Source: a bacterium (lineage in GTDB: Bacteria > Vulcanimicrobiota > Xenobia > Xenobiales > JADMJV01). From it: DNA of 64,000 nt. A program made the translations under genes and the position numbers. Positions within the stretch are counted from its first letter, which is position 1, and every line of letters starts with the position of its first letter. Where the stretch lies: assembly GCA_018780265.1 (NCBI GenBank), contig JADMJV010000014.1, forward strand, positions 1 through 64,000, in the 5' to 3' direction. Below, one piece after another: positions 15,873 to 24,759 of this stretch. The notes under the pieces are model-generated. The model saw nothing but the letters and a program-made list of their open reading frames with translations. It made no database searches and was not told the DNA's origin.

Positions 15873-17222
15873 ATGATCGAAGGTTACGAAAGTCCCTGGC
15901 GCCGGGTTGACCCCTCGCAAAACGAATTCGCTCGCCTGGACGAGGCACAACGAGAAGCCTGGCTGCTGCGGAGGCTCAACATTTTGGTGGCCCACGCCCG
16001 GGCCAAGGCCGAGTACTACAAAGACCTGCCGGCCGAACCACTGACCAGCACCGATCAGATTCGTGGCCTGCCTATCTTGGAAAACCCCATGTACCGCAAG
16101 CATACCCCCCCAAACGGCACCCAGTTGGTGGCCATTCCTAACTCCTCAGGCCTGGCCCTGGCCAGCGGAGGCACCACCGGCGAGCCCCGCTCGTGTTATC
16201 GCACGGCGGAGGAGCAGCACGTCATCGCCACCCGCCTGGCCTGGGGGTTGGACGCGGCCGGCATCAAGCCGGGCGATGTGGTGGCCAATCTGATGCCGCC
16301 GGGCAACCTGTGGGTGCCTTTCATCTCCTACCTGGGTGCTCTGGAGCACCTGGAGGTGCGCGTGCTTCCCATTGGGCGTGCCTATTCGGCCGAAGCCGCC
16401 CTCAAATGGATGAACCGTTATCAGGTCAACGTGCTGCTCGGCTATCCCGCTGAGATTGTGAGGGTGGTGCTGGAGGCGCCTCAGGGCTCGACATTCCCCA
16501 AAATTCGCCTCATCGCCACCAGCGGCACCCCCGTCTACGAAGGTCCGCGCCGCTTGATGGAGCAGGCCTTTGGTGGGCCTCGTTTCGTATCGGCAGGCTA
16601 CGCCAGCAACGATACTGGTCCCATGGGCTATCAGTGCGAACACTGCAACACCGGCACGTTCCATCTCCAGGACGACCTGCAAATCCTGGAGATCCTTGAC
16701 GTGGATAGCCATGAGCCGATAGCCAAAGGCGTCAACGGCAAAATGATCTTCACGCAACTGCTCTTGCGGGTGGTGCCTGTGATTCGCTACGCCATCGGCG
16801 ATATCGGCAAATGGGTCAACGAAGACCATTGTCCCTGCGGTCGCCGCAGTCCGCGCTTCGAACTGTCAGGCCGCACCGACGATATGCTGGTGGGGGAAGC
16901 TCTGCAACTCTTACCCGAAACTCTCGACAAAGCCCTCCATGGCGTGGCTGGCATCGGGCCCGACTGGCAACTGCAGGTGACTTCGGAAAACAGTCTCGAC
17001 TGTGTGACCCTGCGCGTAGAAACCCTACCCGACATAGCCCCCCACACGGTCGATGTGGACCTGTTGCGCTGCAATCTGCTGACCTGCTGCCCCGATATGG
17101 TTTCCGACCTGGAAGAGCAGCGCCTGGGCAAAGTTGAGGCCAAGGTGTACCCTTATGGAGCCCTGCCGCGCAGCCCCCGCACGGGCAAAATCACTCTCTT
17201 CCTGGACGAGCGGAGACGCTGA
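15873..17222 (+). CDS. phenylacetate-CoA ligase-like adenylating enzyme
   Basis: 449 residues, the usual PaaK length. The ATP loop is ALASGGTTGEPRSCYRT (about residues 95-111), followed by the family's VVANLMPPGNLW and a late SGRTDDMLVGEALQL with the PaaK_C region. Two CxxC-type pairs (YQCEHCNTG and DHCPCGRRSP) suggest a structural zinc, as in several PaaK relatives. It activates an aromatic or other acid as an acyl-AMP and then a CoA thioester. The stop is four bases before the amidohydrolase gene, so it is the first gene of a three-gene operon (ligase, amidohydrolase, PrpF-like). No Shine-Dalgarno is evident at ATG 15873; the acid is not known. Confidence 0.85.
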   Translation: MIEGYESPWRRVDPSQNEFARLDEAQREAWLLRRLNILVAHARAKAEYYKDLPAEPLTSTDQIRGLPILENPMYRKHTPPNGTQLVAIPNSSGLALASGGTTGEPRSCYRTAEEQHVIATRLAWGLDAAGIKPGDVVANLMPPGNLWVPFISYLGALEHLEVRVLPIGRAYSAEAALKWMNRYQVNVLLGYPAEIVRVVLEAPQGSTFPKIRLIATSGTPVYEGPRRLMEQAFGGPRFVSAGYASNDTGPMGYQCEHCNTGTFHLQDDLQILEILDVDSHEPIAKGVNGKMIFTQLLLRVVPVIRYAIGDIGKWVNEDHCPCGRRSPRFELSGRTDDMLVGEALQLLPETLDKALHGVAGIGPDWQLQVTSENSLDCVTLRVETLPDIAPHTVDVDLLRCNLLTCCPDMVSDLEEQRLGKVEAKVYPYGALPRSPRTGKITLFLDERRR

Positions 17223-17226
17223 GCCG

Positions 17227-18213
17227 ATGGGACCCGTCGACATCCACAGTCACGTGATCCCTCCCGAGATGTTGGCCGAGGTGCGCGCCAACCCGATCCA
17301 TTACCAGATGGAGGTGGTGGAAAAGAACGGCAAACGCCGCCTGATCTGCCCCGACCACGACTTCCCGCTGGCCCGCGAATTTGACGAAGTCGATCTCAAA
17401 ATCGCTGCAATGGATCGCAAGGGACTCCAGGTCTCGGCCCTGTCAGTGGCCCCTATCGTCTTTGGCTACCATTGGGAGCGATCGCTGGGCAACGCCGCGG
17501 CCCGCTTGATCAATGACGGGATTGCCCGCATGGCCGCCCGCTATCCCGATCGGCTGGTGGGCCTGGGGACCTTACCCCTGGCCGACCCCGCTGCGGCTCT
17601 CGAAGAGTTAGATCGAATCCATACGGTTCTTAAATTCCCCGGCATCGAAATCGGCACATCGGTGGAAGACTTGCACATCGCCGACCCCCGGTTTCGCCCC
17701 ATCTGGCAAAAATGCGAGCAGCTAGGCATCTTTCTCTTTGCCCACCCTTATTGGTGCGGCCCCAAATGCGGTCTGGATGGATATTATCTGATCAATCTGA
17801 TCGGCAATCCCCTCAACACGGTCACCATGGTGTCACACTTGATGTTTTCGGGCACCCTCGATCAAATGCCCAATCTCAAACTGGTACTGGCCCACGGCGG
17901 CGGCTACCTGCCCTACCAGTTGGGGCGACTGCAACACGGCTGGTCCTGGCGCAAAGAGTGCCAGCAGCATTGCCACACTGCCCCCGAACAACTGGCCCGC
18001 CGACTGTACTATGACGCCTTGACCCACAGCCCCGCCTCCAACCGCTTTTTGATCGATCTGGCCACCCCCCAGCACGTAATGCTGGGAACCGACTGCCCCT
18101 TTGGCATGGGCGAGGAAGACCCGGTAGGCGCCCTGAACAACACTCCCGGTCTCACCGCCGAAGAGAGGGAATGGGTACTCCAGCGCACCGCTCGCGGACT
18201 GCTGCGGCGATGA
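17227..18213 (+). CDS. amidohydrolase, ACMSD / 4-oxalomesaconate-hydratase type
   Basis: 328 residues from ATG 17227. A metal-dependent TIM-barrel hydrolase. Visible metal residues: VDIHSHVIP at the N-terminus (HxH), the second-shell FAHPYWCG, HGGGYLPY, and the late Asp in MLGTDCPFGMGEED. This is the ACMSD family: members decarboxylate (ACMSD, gamma-resorcylate decarboxylase) or hydrate (LigJ, 4-oxalomesaconate hydratase) aromatic ring-cleavage products. Pairing with a PrpF-family protein favours a LigJ/GalB-like role, but the ligase upstream does not fit the standard protocatechuate route. The stop overlaps the next start (ATGA, 18210-18213). Confidence 0.85.
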   Translation: MGPVDIHSHVIPPEMLAEVRANPIHYQMEVVEKNGKRRLICPDHDFPLAREFDEVDLKIAAMDRKGLQVSALSVAPIVFGYHWERSLGNAAARLINDGIARMAARYPDRLVGLGTLPLADPAAALEELDRIHTVLKFPGIEIGTSVEDLHIADPRFRPIWQKCEQLGIFLFAHPYWCGPKCGLDGYYLINLIGNPLNTVTMVSHLMFSGTLDQMPNLKLVLAHGGGYLPYQLGRLQHGWSWRKECQQHCHTAPEQLARRLYYDALTHSPASNRFLIDLATPQHVMLGTDCPFGMGEEDPVGALNNTPGLTAEEREWVLQRTARGLLRR

Positions 18214-19250
18214 GCGAACAAAAGTTCCTGCCCTGCACCATCATGCGGGGAGGAACCAGCCGGGCACTCTTTTTTCAGGACGAACACCTGCCACCGCCCG
18301 GGCCAGAACGAGAACGCTGGTTGCAACTGGCCCTGGGTAGCCACGACCCCCATCGCATTGACGGCCTGGCCGGCAAGGAAGTGAACACGGCCAAAATCGC
18401 CGTGGTCTCGCGCTCGTCCCGAGCTGGCGTGGATGTAGACTACCTCGTGGGTCTGATAGCCAGGGATCGCCCCGAGATCCACTACCAGAACATTTGCGGC
18501 AATATCCTGGCCGCCGTGGGACCATACGCCATAGAGGCAGGCTGGGTCAAAGACCCATCCAGAGTGCGCATTTTCAACGTGAATGAGCAAATTCATCTGG
18601 AGGCCGAGGTGCCCGTCAACGCCCAGGGCGAAGTCCGGGTTGGTGGCGACTATTCCATGGACGGTGTGGCCGGCACCGGGGCTCCCATCTTTCTCAATTT
18701 TTCCCGAGCCATTGGGACGGAGCTATTGCCGACCGGGCATGTTCGGGAAGAAATCAATGGCATACCGGTCACGATCTGTCACGCGGGAACTCTGTGTGTG
18801 TTGGTGCGGGCCGAATCTGTGGGAGTGACGGCCCGGGAAACGCCAGCTCAACTTGACGAAAATCAGGATTTTTTGGCTCGGGCTGGCAAACTGCACCAAT
18901 GGGTCGGGGAACGTCTCGGCATAGTAGCTCCCGGACAGCCCAACACGACTTCGTCGCCCTTTATCGTGTGTGTGGCTCCAGGCGAGGACCTGAACGTGCG
19001 CGTCGTCGGCCTGGGCCGGTGCCACCCGGCGCTGGCAGCCTCCACGGCGGTCAATCTGGGCGCGGCCTGCCAATTGGCAGGCACAGTGCTACCCTGCCCC
19101 CCGCGCCAAGAACTGCGGCTAACCCACCCCACAGGCGCAATGATCGTTACCGCCCAACCCTCCTCGCTCTCTCCCCTGCGCTTTGAACGGCTGGGCTACT
19201 ACCGCACCGCCCGAAAAATTATGCAGGGCAACCTCTACCTGCCCCTCTAG
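18210..19250 (+). CDS. PrpF-family isomerase (4-oxalomesaconate tautomerase / methylaconitate isomerase type)
   Basis: 346 residues from ATG 18210. The family signature opens CTIMRGGTSRALFF and is followed by DGLAGKEVNTAKIAVV and NICGNILAAVGPYAIEAGW, where the conserved Cys acts as the acid/base. Two similar diaminopimelate-epimerase-like halves are expected; the second half holds ASTAVNLGAACQLAGTV. Members include PrpF (trans-2-methylaconitate isomerase) and GalD/LigU (4-oxalomesaconate tautomerase). It ends 1 base before the stop of the convergent repeat protein. Together with the amidohydrolase it suggests handling of a C6-C8 unsaturated di- or tricarboxylate. Exact substrate unknown. Confidence 0.87.
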   Translation: MSEQKFLPCTIMRGGTSRALFFQDEHLPPPGPERERWLQLALGSHDPHRIDGLAGKEVNTAKIAVVSRSSRAGVDVDYLVGLIARDRPEIHYQNICGNILAAVGPYAIEAGWVKDPSRVRIFNVNEQIHLEAEVPVNAQGEVRVGGDYSMDGVAGTGAPIFLNFSRAIGTELLPTGHVREEINGIPVTICHAGTLCVLVRAESVGVTARETPAQLDENQDFLARAGKLHQWVGERLGIVAPGQPNTTSSPFIVCVAPGEDLNVRVVGLGRCHPALAASTAVNLGAACQLAGTVLPCPPRQELRLTHPTGAMIVTAQPSSLSPLRFERLGYYRTARKIMQGNLYLPL

Positions 19251-19682
19251 CTAGAAGTCGCCGCTGAAAAAGACCAGCGCGGCGGTGACTTTGCGCATGT
19301 CGTCAAAGCCGTTCATCCCGCGGGCCTGCCCCCAACTGCTGCCGCCCTTACGGATTTCGCCATCACTGCGAATCTGACCCACACCGCTGCCACCCACCCG
19401 CAGCTCCCCGTCATGTTTGATGGATCCGTAAGCGCTGCCCCCCTTGCGGATTTCCCCGTCGACGCGGATCTGGCCCACGCTACTGCCGCCTTTGCGGACC
19501 TCGCCATCCTTGCCCACCTGGCCCACTGTCAAGCCCCCCACCCGAATATCGCCCGACGAATGGATGCTGGCCCAAGAACTCCCCCCCTTGCGAATCTCAA
19601 TATCCGCCCAGGCAAAGCCCACCAGGCACAAAAAGAACCACCAAGATTTCAGGATCGAGCCCACTCCTATGGATTCTCCCAT
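19251..19682 (-). CDS. secreted protein of short beta-strand repeats (R-K/V-GGSS-G-I motif)
   Basis: 143 residues. After a signal peptide (about residues 1-26, ending FAWA) come seven or so repeats of about 16 residues with the core DGEIRKGGSSVGQIR, alternating R-K-G-G and R-V-G-G. Such a repeat should stack into a small beta-solenoid or beta-roll. The C-terminus is a separate hydrophobic segment (VTAALVFFSGDF). Similar repeat proteins are widespread and uncharacterised. The start is uncertain: ATG 19682 lacks a close Shine-Dalgarno. Convergent with the PrpF-like gene. Confidence 0.7.
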   Translation of the reverse strand: MGESIGVGSILKSWWFFLCLVGFAWADIEIRKGGSSWASIHSSGDIRVGGLTVGQVGKDGEVRKGGSSVGQIRVDGEIRKGGSAYGSIKHDGELRVGGSGVGQIRSDGEIRKGGSSWGQARGMNGFDDMRKVTAALVFFSGDF

Positions 19683-19746
19683 CCAGCGACAGAGCCCTCC
19701 GGTCCCCTCAAGATGTTGAGTTTCTTGCCATCGGCTGAATGTTGGC

Positions 19747-19757
19747 TATACTAGGCT
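19747..19757 (+). promoter_or_regulatory. overlapping -10 boxes TATACT and TAGGCT before gene at 19764
   Basis: TATACT (19747-19752) is 11 bases and TAGGCT (19752-19757) 6 bases before ATG 19764. No Shine-Dalgarno is present, so at least a very short leader is likely. Confidence 0.4.
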
Positions 19758-19763
19758 AAGCCT

Positions 19764-20615
19764 ATGAACGTGACTCTACTCAACGATATTCTCTTCAAGG
19801 TCGTCTTCGGCAGTCAACGCCACTCCGAGGCTCTGCGTGGATTGCTCAATGCCATTCTGGGCCTGCAAGGCGACAGCCGGATCACAGAAATCACCATCCT
19901 CAATCCGCTCCGCGAGAAGGAGCACCTGGAGGACAAATCTACGGTCCTCGACGTCAAGGCTCGCGACGGCCACGGCGCAACTTATAACATTGAGGTTCAA
20001 GTCCAGGCTCAGGTCGCCTACCGAGAGCGCTCCCTTTTCTATGCCGCCAACATGATCAGCCAGCAGATTGAGGCTGGCCAGGACTATCGACTGCTCAAGA
20101 AGACCATACACATCTCACTGACTGACTTTGTCCTATTCCCGAAGCAAGCCGACTTACACAGCACCTACCTCCTGTACGACCTGAAGCACCAGCGCACCCT
20201 GGGAGATCTGCTCGAACTCCACTACCTGGAAATGGCCAAATTTCGCAAGGCAGACCTGAATGAACTTCAAGACTCCTTAGACAGATGGCTCTTCTTCTTG
20301 CGCAACGCCACCCACTACGAGGATGTGTCAGATTTGCCAGACCTACTAAAAATCGAGGAGGGAATGACTACCGCCATGGAAGCCACTCACAACGCAATGT
20401 GTGACGCCGAGGTCCGCTACGCCATCGAAGCCCGCCAAAAGTGGGAGAGGGACCGGATCACGGAGATGAATGCCGCTATCGAAGAGGGTGAGGCCCGCGG
20501 TAAGGCCGAGGGGAGGACGGAGGCGCTGCAAGAGATCGCCAGAGCGTTGCTCTCGAAAGGAATGTCTGAAGACTTGATCTTCGAGGCCACCGGACTGCGT
20601 TTGAGCGAGTTATAG
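19764..20615 (+). CDS. Rpn-family / PD-(D/E)XK nuclease-like protein
   Basis: 283 residues. The opening NDILFKVVFGSQRHSEALRGLLNAILGL and the nuclease core KSTVLDVKARDGHGATYNIEVQVQ (D...E-V-Q) mark the Rpn/PDDEXK_2 family, nucleases related to transposon proteins and reported to promote recombination in E. coli or to act in defence. A helical tail follows, with EEGEARGKAEGRTEALQEIA, the common charged C-terminal element of these proteins. It is often found in many paralogs per genome. The stop overlaps by six bases with that of the convergent small gene at 20610-20912. Confidence 0.87.
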   Translation: MNVTLLNDILFKVVFGSQRHSEALRGLLNAILGLQGDSRITEITILNPLREKEHLEDKSTVLDVKARDGHGATYNIEVQVQAQVAYRERSLFYAANMISQQIEAGQDYRLLKKTIHISLTDFVLFPKQADLHSTYLLYDLKHQRTLGDLLELHYLEMAKFRKADLNELQDSLDRWLFFLRNATHYEDVSDLPDLLKIEEGMTTAMEATHNAMCDAEVRYAIEARQKWERDRITEMNAAIEEGEARGKAEGRTEALQEIARALLSKGMSEDLIFEATGLRLSEL

Positions 20616-20912
20616 AAGCACTTTCAAGCACCCAGCAACCGTTAACCACAGGGGATAGATAAAACTTGACAGCAACATCAGCGAAACCGGCCAGGGTAGC
20701 GTGGCCAGGGTGTCGGGTTGCCACGACACCAGTTGAGGCGGAGCCACAAGGATTGCCGGGGGCGGCAACTCGATCATGGTCTTGACGGGCCGTTCCGGCA
20801 CCATCGGAGCCAGGGGCGCCACGTCTCCGTCGCGCAAAACGGAAAGGACCGAGAGCACCGCATTGGGGTCATCGTAGGGTGAAAATTCGAACTCGATAAA
20901 ACGAACGCGCAT
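20610..20912 (-). CDS. small protein with C-terminal membrane segment, unknown
   Basis: 100 residues from ATG 20912, which has a GGAGGG Shine-Dalgarno with good spacing. The N-terminus MRVRFIEFEFSPYDDPNAV is soluble; the middle is Pro-rich; the last third (PVSLMLLSSFIYPLWLTVAGCLKVLL) is a transmembrane helix. No family recognised. It is divergent from the SWIM gene start across a 133-base gap. Confidence 0.6.
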   Translation of the reverse strand: MRVRFIEFEFSPYDDPNAVLSVLSVLRDGDVAPLAPMVPERPVKTMIELPPPAILVAPPQLVSWQPDTLATLPWPVSLMLLSSFIYPLWLTVAGCLKVLL

Positions 20913-21045
20913 AGCCAACTCCCTCCAGACTGCTAATAAGCCATGCCACAAGTATATCCAGAATGACGACAAATTTGGTCGCCCCCACTGATCCGCGGAG
21001 TCAAGCCCGGCAGGAGCGCCCGAGCGCGGCTGAGAAACTCGACCG

Positions 21046-22326
21046 GTGTTGACAACGGCGCAGGTCGAAGCGCTGGCCCCAGATGCCAGCTCGCTGAAGG
21101 CGGGCCGCCAGCTGGCCGAGGCTCGGAAGTGGTCGGGCCTGGGGCAGGACGCTCGCAGCCTGTGGGGCCTGTGCCAGGGCAGCGGCAAAGACCCCTACCA
21201 GGCCCAGGTAGATCTGAGCGAGCCGGCCTTCCGCTGTAGCTGCCCCAGCCGCAAGTTTCCTTGCAAGCATGGCCTCGGCCTTATGCTGTTGTGGACGCAG
21301 CAACCAGCGGCCCTGGCCCAGGGGCAGGCACCGGGTTGGGTGGGCGATTGGTTGGCGGGGCGTGACCAACGCAGCAGCAAGAAGCAGGAGCGCGTGGACA
21401 AGCCGCCTGACCTGGAGGCTCAGGCCCGGCGCTCGGCCCAACGCCAATCACGCGTAGAAGAAGGGGTAGCCTTCCTGAGTAGCTGGCTGGCCGACATGAT
21501 GCGTCAGGGGTTGTCCTCAGTTTCGGCCTTTCCCGACAGTCACTGGCAAGGTGCGGCAGCCCGCCTGATCGATACCCAGGCTCCCGGTCTGGCCCGTATG
21601 GTGGCGCGTATACCCGAGATTCTGGCGCGCACTCCCTGGCAGTCCCGTCTGCTCGAACATCTGGGACGCCTGCACCTGTTGCTCACCGCCTTTGCCCGCA
21701 GCGATCTCAGTCCGCAGTTGCAGGCCGAAGTGCGCAGCCGCATCGGCTGGACCCAGAACCAGGAAGAGTTGCTGGCCAGGCCCGGACTGCGGGATCGCTG
21801 GTGGGTGCTGGGACAGCGGGCCTTCGAGGATGAACCCGTGAAGACGCTGCGCACCTGGCTGTGGGGCGAGCACAGCCAAAAGCCTGCCCTGCTGCTGGAC
21901 TTTGCCGCCGGGGGCAGGCCCCTGGCCCGGACTCACTCAGTGGGCAGCGTGCTGGAGGGCGAACTGGTCTATTTCGACGGGGCCTGGCCGCTGCGAGCCT
22001 TGCCCAAAAGCCTGACCCTGGCAGTTCCGGGCAAACCTCCGGCCGGACACTCCACCTTTGACGACTTCCTGTCGGAGTGCGCCGGCATTCTGGCTGTAAA
22101 CCCGTGGGTAGAGGAATTTCCTACCCTGCTCCAGGCCGTAGTTCCGGGCGCCTCGGGCCAGTACCTGGTCGACTCTCAGGGCCACTCTGTGCCCCTGCAA
22201 TCGATTCATTATTGGCGCCTGGCAGCCATCAGCGGGGGGCACCCTATCAGCCTCTTTGGCGAATGGGACGGACACGCCCTGCGACCGCTGACTCTGTGGA
22301 GTGGCGAGCGGCTGTGGACTCATTGA
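21046..22326 (+). CDS. SWIM zinc-finger protein of MoxR/VWA cassette
   Basis: 426 residues from GTG 21046. The SWIM zinc finger is CSCPSRKFPCKH at 64-75 (C64, C66, C73, H75), preceded by the family's KWSGLGQDARSLWGLCQGSGKDPYQAQVDL. SWIM fingers bind DNA or protein. The rest (about 100-426) is a helical region rich in Leu/Arg, then a beta-rich end, as in the family that includes E. coli YehQ. First gene of a five-gene operon with DUF5691, MoxR ATPase, DUF5682 and VWA genes. A GAAACT box lies 6 bases before the GTG, a weak match to the leaderless pattern. Confidence 0.85.
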   Translation: MLTTAQVEALAPDASSLKAGRQLAEARKWSGLGQDARSLWGLCQGSGKDPYQAQVDLSEPAFRCSCPSRKFPCKHGLGLMLLWTQQPAALAQGQAPGWVGDWLAGRDQRSSKKQERVDKPPDLEAQARRSAQRQSRVEEGVAFLSSWLADMMRQGLSSVSAFPDSHWQGAAARLIDTQAPGLARMVARIPEILARTPWQSRLLEHLGRLHLLLTAFARSDLSPQLQAEVRSRIGWTQNQEELLARPGLRDRWWVLGQRAFEDEPVKTLRTWLWGEHSQKPALLLDFAAGGRPLARTHSVGSVLEGELVYFDGAWPLRALPKSLTLAVPGKPPAGHSTFDDFLSECAGILAVNPWVEEFPTLLQAVVPGASGQYLVDSQGHSVPLQSIHYWRLAAISGGHPISLFGEWDGHALRPLTLWSGERLWTH

Positions 22327-23681
22327 TTGCAGCCGCCATGGTCGGCAGCCAGCGCCGCTCCTCTCCCCTCACCGATCCCCTCTTTGACGGACTGACGGGG
22401 CCCCCTGAAGCGCAACTCTTGGGTGCCGCCGCGCTGGCAGGCATTGCCGGGCTGGCCGGTCAACGCCCCCACTCCGGGCCGCCTCTGGCCCCCGACAACT
22501 GTGTCGACACGCGCTCCCTGGCCCCCAACCGAAGCCTGCAGCGAATCCTGGACGGAGACTTCCGCCAACTACTGCCTGAATGGCTGCAACTGGCCGAAAA
22601 GGCCCAACTTCGCCCCGACCCCAGCCAGTTGCCTCACTTGCTGGAGATCGGTCGCAACGACCGCTCTTTGCGCCCGTTGCTGGGGGCCGTGGGCGGTCCG
22701 CGGGCGGCCTGGTTGGCCAGCCACAACCCCGACTGGGCCTACCTTTTGGGACAAAGCCAGGGCGATGAGTCGCTATGGGACACGGGCCAGAGCGCCGTGC
22801 GCCTGGAGTGGTTTGCCAACTTCCGCCAGCGCGATTGCGAAGCAGCCCGAAAATTGCTTATCATCAGTTGGAGCCAGCAGAGCGCCGACGAACGGCAAAA
22901 GTGCCTGCAGGCCCTGGCCGCCGGGCTGTCCATGAACGACGAAGATTTTCTCGAATCTGCCCTCGACGACCGCTCCAAAGGCGTGCGCGCTCAGGCAGCA
23001 GCCTTATTGGCTCGCCTGCCCCAGAGCCGACTGGCTGAGCGCGCCCGGGCACGAGTCTCGGCTTGGGTGACCGAGCATCCCGGCCATCTGCAAATCCAAC
23101 TGCCCACCGAGTGCAATCGCCCGATGCAGCGAGATGGCATCGAGCCCAAATCGCCTCGCTCCGACCTGGGCGACAAGGCCTGGTGGTTGCTTCAAGGCAT
23201 CAGCCAATGCCCCCTGGACTGGTGGCGCAACACCCCCGCCCAACTGCTCAAGGCTGCCGCCCTCAGCGACTGGACTCAGCCTCTGTGCCAGGGTTGGCTG
23301 CAGGCGACTCTGGCTCAAGCCGACCTGAAGTGGACCAACGCCTTGCTGGACGCGGGTCTCGACCATGAGCAACTGTTTGCCCTGCTCCCCCACCAGCAAC
23401 AGGAGGAACGACTGCTGGGCAAACTCCATGCCGGCTGGCTAAAACTCCATCGACCTTACAGCCCCCGTCTGGCTGCAGTTCTGCTCCCCTGGCTGCGCCA
23501 AAAGCCCGCCCAGGACTATGACTGGAACTGGTCCAACCTGCTCGCCGAGGTAGCCTTGCGCCTGCCCCCGGAGACCCCCGTGGAAGAGGGCTGGCCCGAG
23601 GAATGCCGCGGCCGGCCGGCCCTGGAAAAATTGATTTCCACAGTAAAATTTCGCCAATCGATGCATGAGGAGTTGCGATGA
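22314..23681 (+). CDS. DUF5691 family protein of MoxR/VWA cassette
   Basis: 455 residues from GTG 22314; a TTG at 22323 that overlaps the SWIM gene stop is the alternative. The open frame continues upstream but that part is only the other frame of the SWIM gene. The N-terminus MDSLIAAAMVGSQRR matches the start of DUF5691 proteins. The rest is an all-helical, HEAT-like protein with repeated Leu-rich helices (e.g. GLSMNDEDFLESALDDRSKGVR, AAALLARLPQSRLAERA). No catalytic motif. It overlaps the SWIM gene by 13 bases and the MoxR gene by 4 bases, so the products are probably made together and likely bind each other. Confidence 0.82.
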   Translation: MDSLIAAAMVGSQRRSSPLTDPLFDGLTGPPEAQLLGAAALAGIAGLAGQRPHSGPPLAPDNCVDTRSLAPNRSLQRILDGDFRQLLPEWLQLAEKAQLRPDPSQLPHLLEIGRNDRSLRPLLGAVGGPRAAWLASHNPDWAYLLGQSQGDESLWDTGQSAVRLEWFANFRQRDCEAARKLLIISWSQQSADERQKCLQALAAGLSMNDEDFLESALDDRSKGVRAQAAALLARLPQSRLAERARARVSAWVTEHPGHLQIQLPTECNRPMQRDGIEPKSPRSDLGDKAWWLLQGISQCPLDWWRNTPAQLLKAAALSDWTQPLCQGWLQATLAQADLKWTNALLDAGLDHEQLFALLPHQQQEERLLGKLHAGWLKLHRPYSPRLAAVLLPWLRQKPAQDYDWNWSNLLAEVALRLPPETPVEEGWPEECRGRPALEKLISTVKFRQSMHEELR

Positions 23682-24757
23682 CCAATCTATTGAGGCAGCA
23701 TGCCGAGCAGCAGTATGCGACGGAGCTGGACGAAATCAGCCAGCAAGACCGCCGCCAGCGTCCCCCCAACTGGAAGCTCTCCCCTTGGGCGGTGCGCACC
23801 TACCTGCTGGGCGGCCAACTGGACAACGGCTTCGTGGTGACGCCCAAATACATTGGCCAGGCCCGCGTGATTGAGATCTCCATCGCCACCCTGGCTACCG
23901 ACCGGGCCCTGCTCTTGTTGGGCGTACCAGGCACCGCCAAGACCTGGGTTTCCGAGCATCTCGCGGCGGCCATCACGGGCGACTCCACCCTGCTGGTGCA
24001 GGGCACGGCCGGCACCAGCGAAGAGTCGATCCGCTACGGCTGGAACTACGCCCGCCTGCTGGCCGACGGTCCCTCGCGGGCAGCCATGGTGGCCAGCCCT
24101 ATCATGCACGCCATGCAGGCTGGCAAGATCGCCCGCCTGGAAGAACTCACCCGCATCCCGGCCGACGTCATGGACTCGCTGATCACCATTCTTTCAGAGA
24201 AAACGCTGCCCATTCCCGAACTGGGGGAAGAAGTCCAGGCGGTTCAAGGCTTCAACCTGATCGCCACCGCCAACGACCGCGATCGAGGCGTTAACGAACT
24301 ATCCAGCGCTCTCAAGCGGCGCTTCAACACGGTGGTACTGCCGGTGCCCGCCAGCATGGACGAAGAAGTAAACATCGTGCAGCAGCGCGTGGCCAGTCTG
24401 GGCAAGGCTCTGCAATTGCCGGCCGAAGCACCGGCCATCGAAGAGATCCGGCGCGTCGTAACCGTCTTTCGGGAACTGAGGGAGGGCCTCACCGCCGACG
24501 GTAAGACCAAGCTGAAAAGCCCCAGTGGCAGCCTCAGCCCGGCCGAAGCCATCTCGGTGGTCAACCAGGGTCTGTCGCTGGCGGCTCATTTTGGCGACGG
24601 CCGCATGCATTGCCAGGATGTGGCCTCTGGCCTGGTGGGCGCAGTGGTCAAAGACCCCGTGCAAGACCAGGCCATCTGGCGCGAGTATCTGGAAACCGTG
24701 GTCAAAGAGCGCGACGGCTGGAAAGACCTCTACCGGGCCTGTCGGGACGCCCTCTAA
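23678..24757 (+). CDS. MoxR-family AAA+ ATPase
   Basis: 359 residues. Walker A is GVPGTAKT at 82-89; Walker B region IARLEELTRIPADVMDSLI; sensor 1 in NLIATANDRDRGVNEL; arginine finger in SALKRRFNTVVLP. It belongs to the MoxR group, hexameric ATPases that act as chaperones with a VWA partner, similar to E. coli YehL or RavA. The gene overlaps the DUF5691 gene by four bases and is two bases from the DUF5682 gene, with the VWA gene downstream. The AAA+ domain is almost the whole protein, so the specificity must come from partner genes. Confidence 0.9.
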   Translation: MTNLLRQHAEQQYATELDEISQQDRRQRPPNWKLSPWAVRTYLLGGQLDNGFVVTPKYIGQARVIEISIATLATDRALLLLGVPGTAKTWVSEHLAAAITGDSTLLVQGTAGTSEESIRYGWNYARLLADGPSRAAMVASPIMHAMQAGKIARLEELTRIPADVMDSLITILSEKTLPIPELGEEVQAVQGFNLIATANDRDRGVNELSSALKRRFNTVVLPVPASMDEEVNIVQQRVASLGKALQLPAEAPAIEEIRRVVTVFRELREGLTADGKTKLKSPSGSLSPAEAISVVNQGLSLAAHFGDGRMHCQDVASGLVGAVVKDPVQDQAIWREYLETVVKERDGWKDLYRACRDAL

Positions 24758-24759
24758 GC

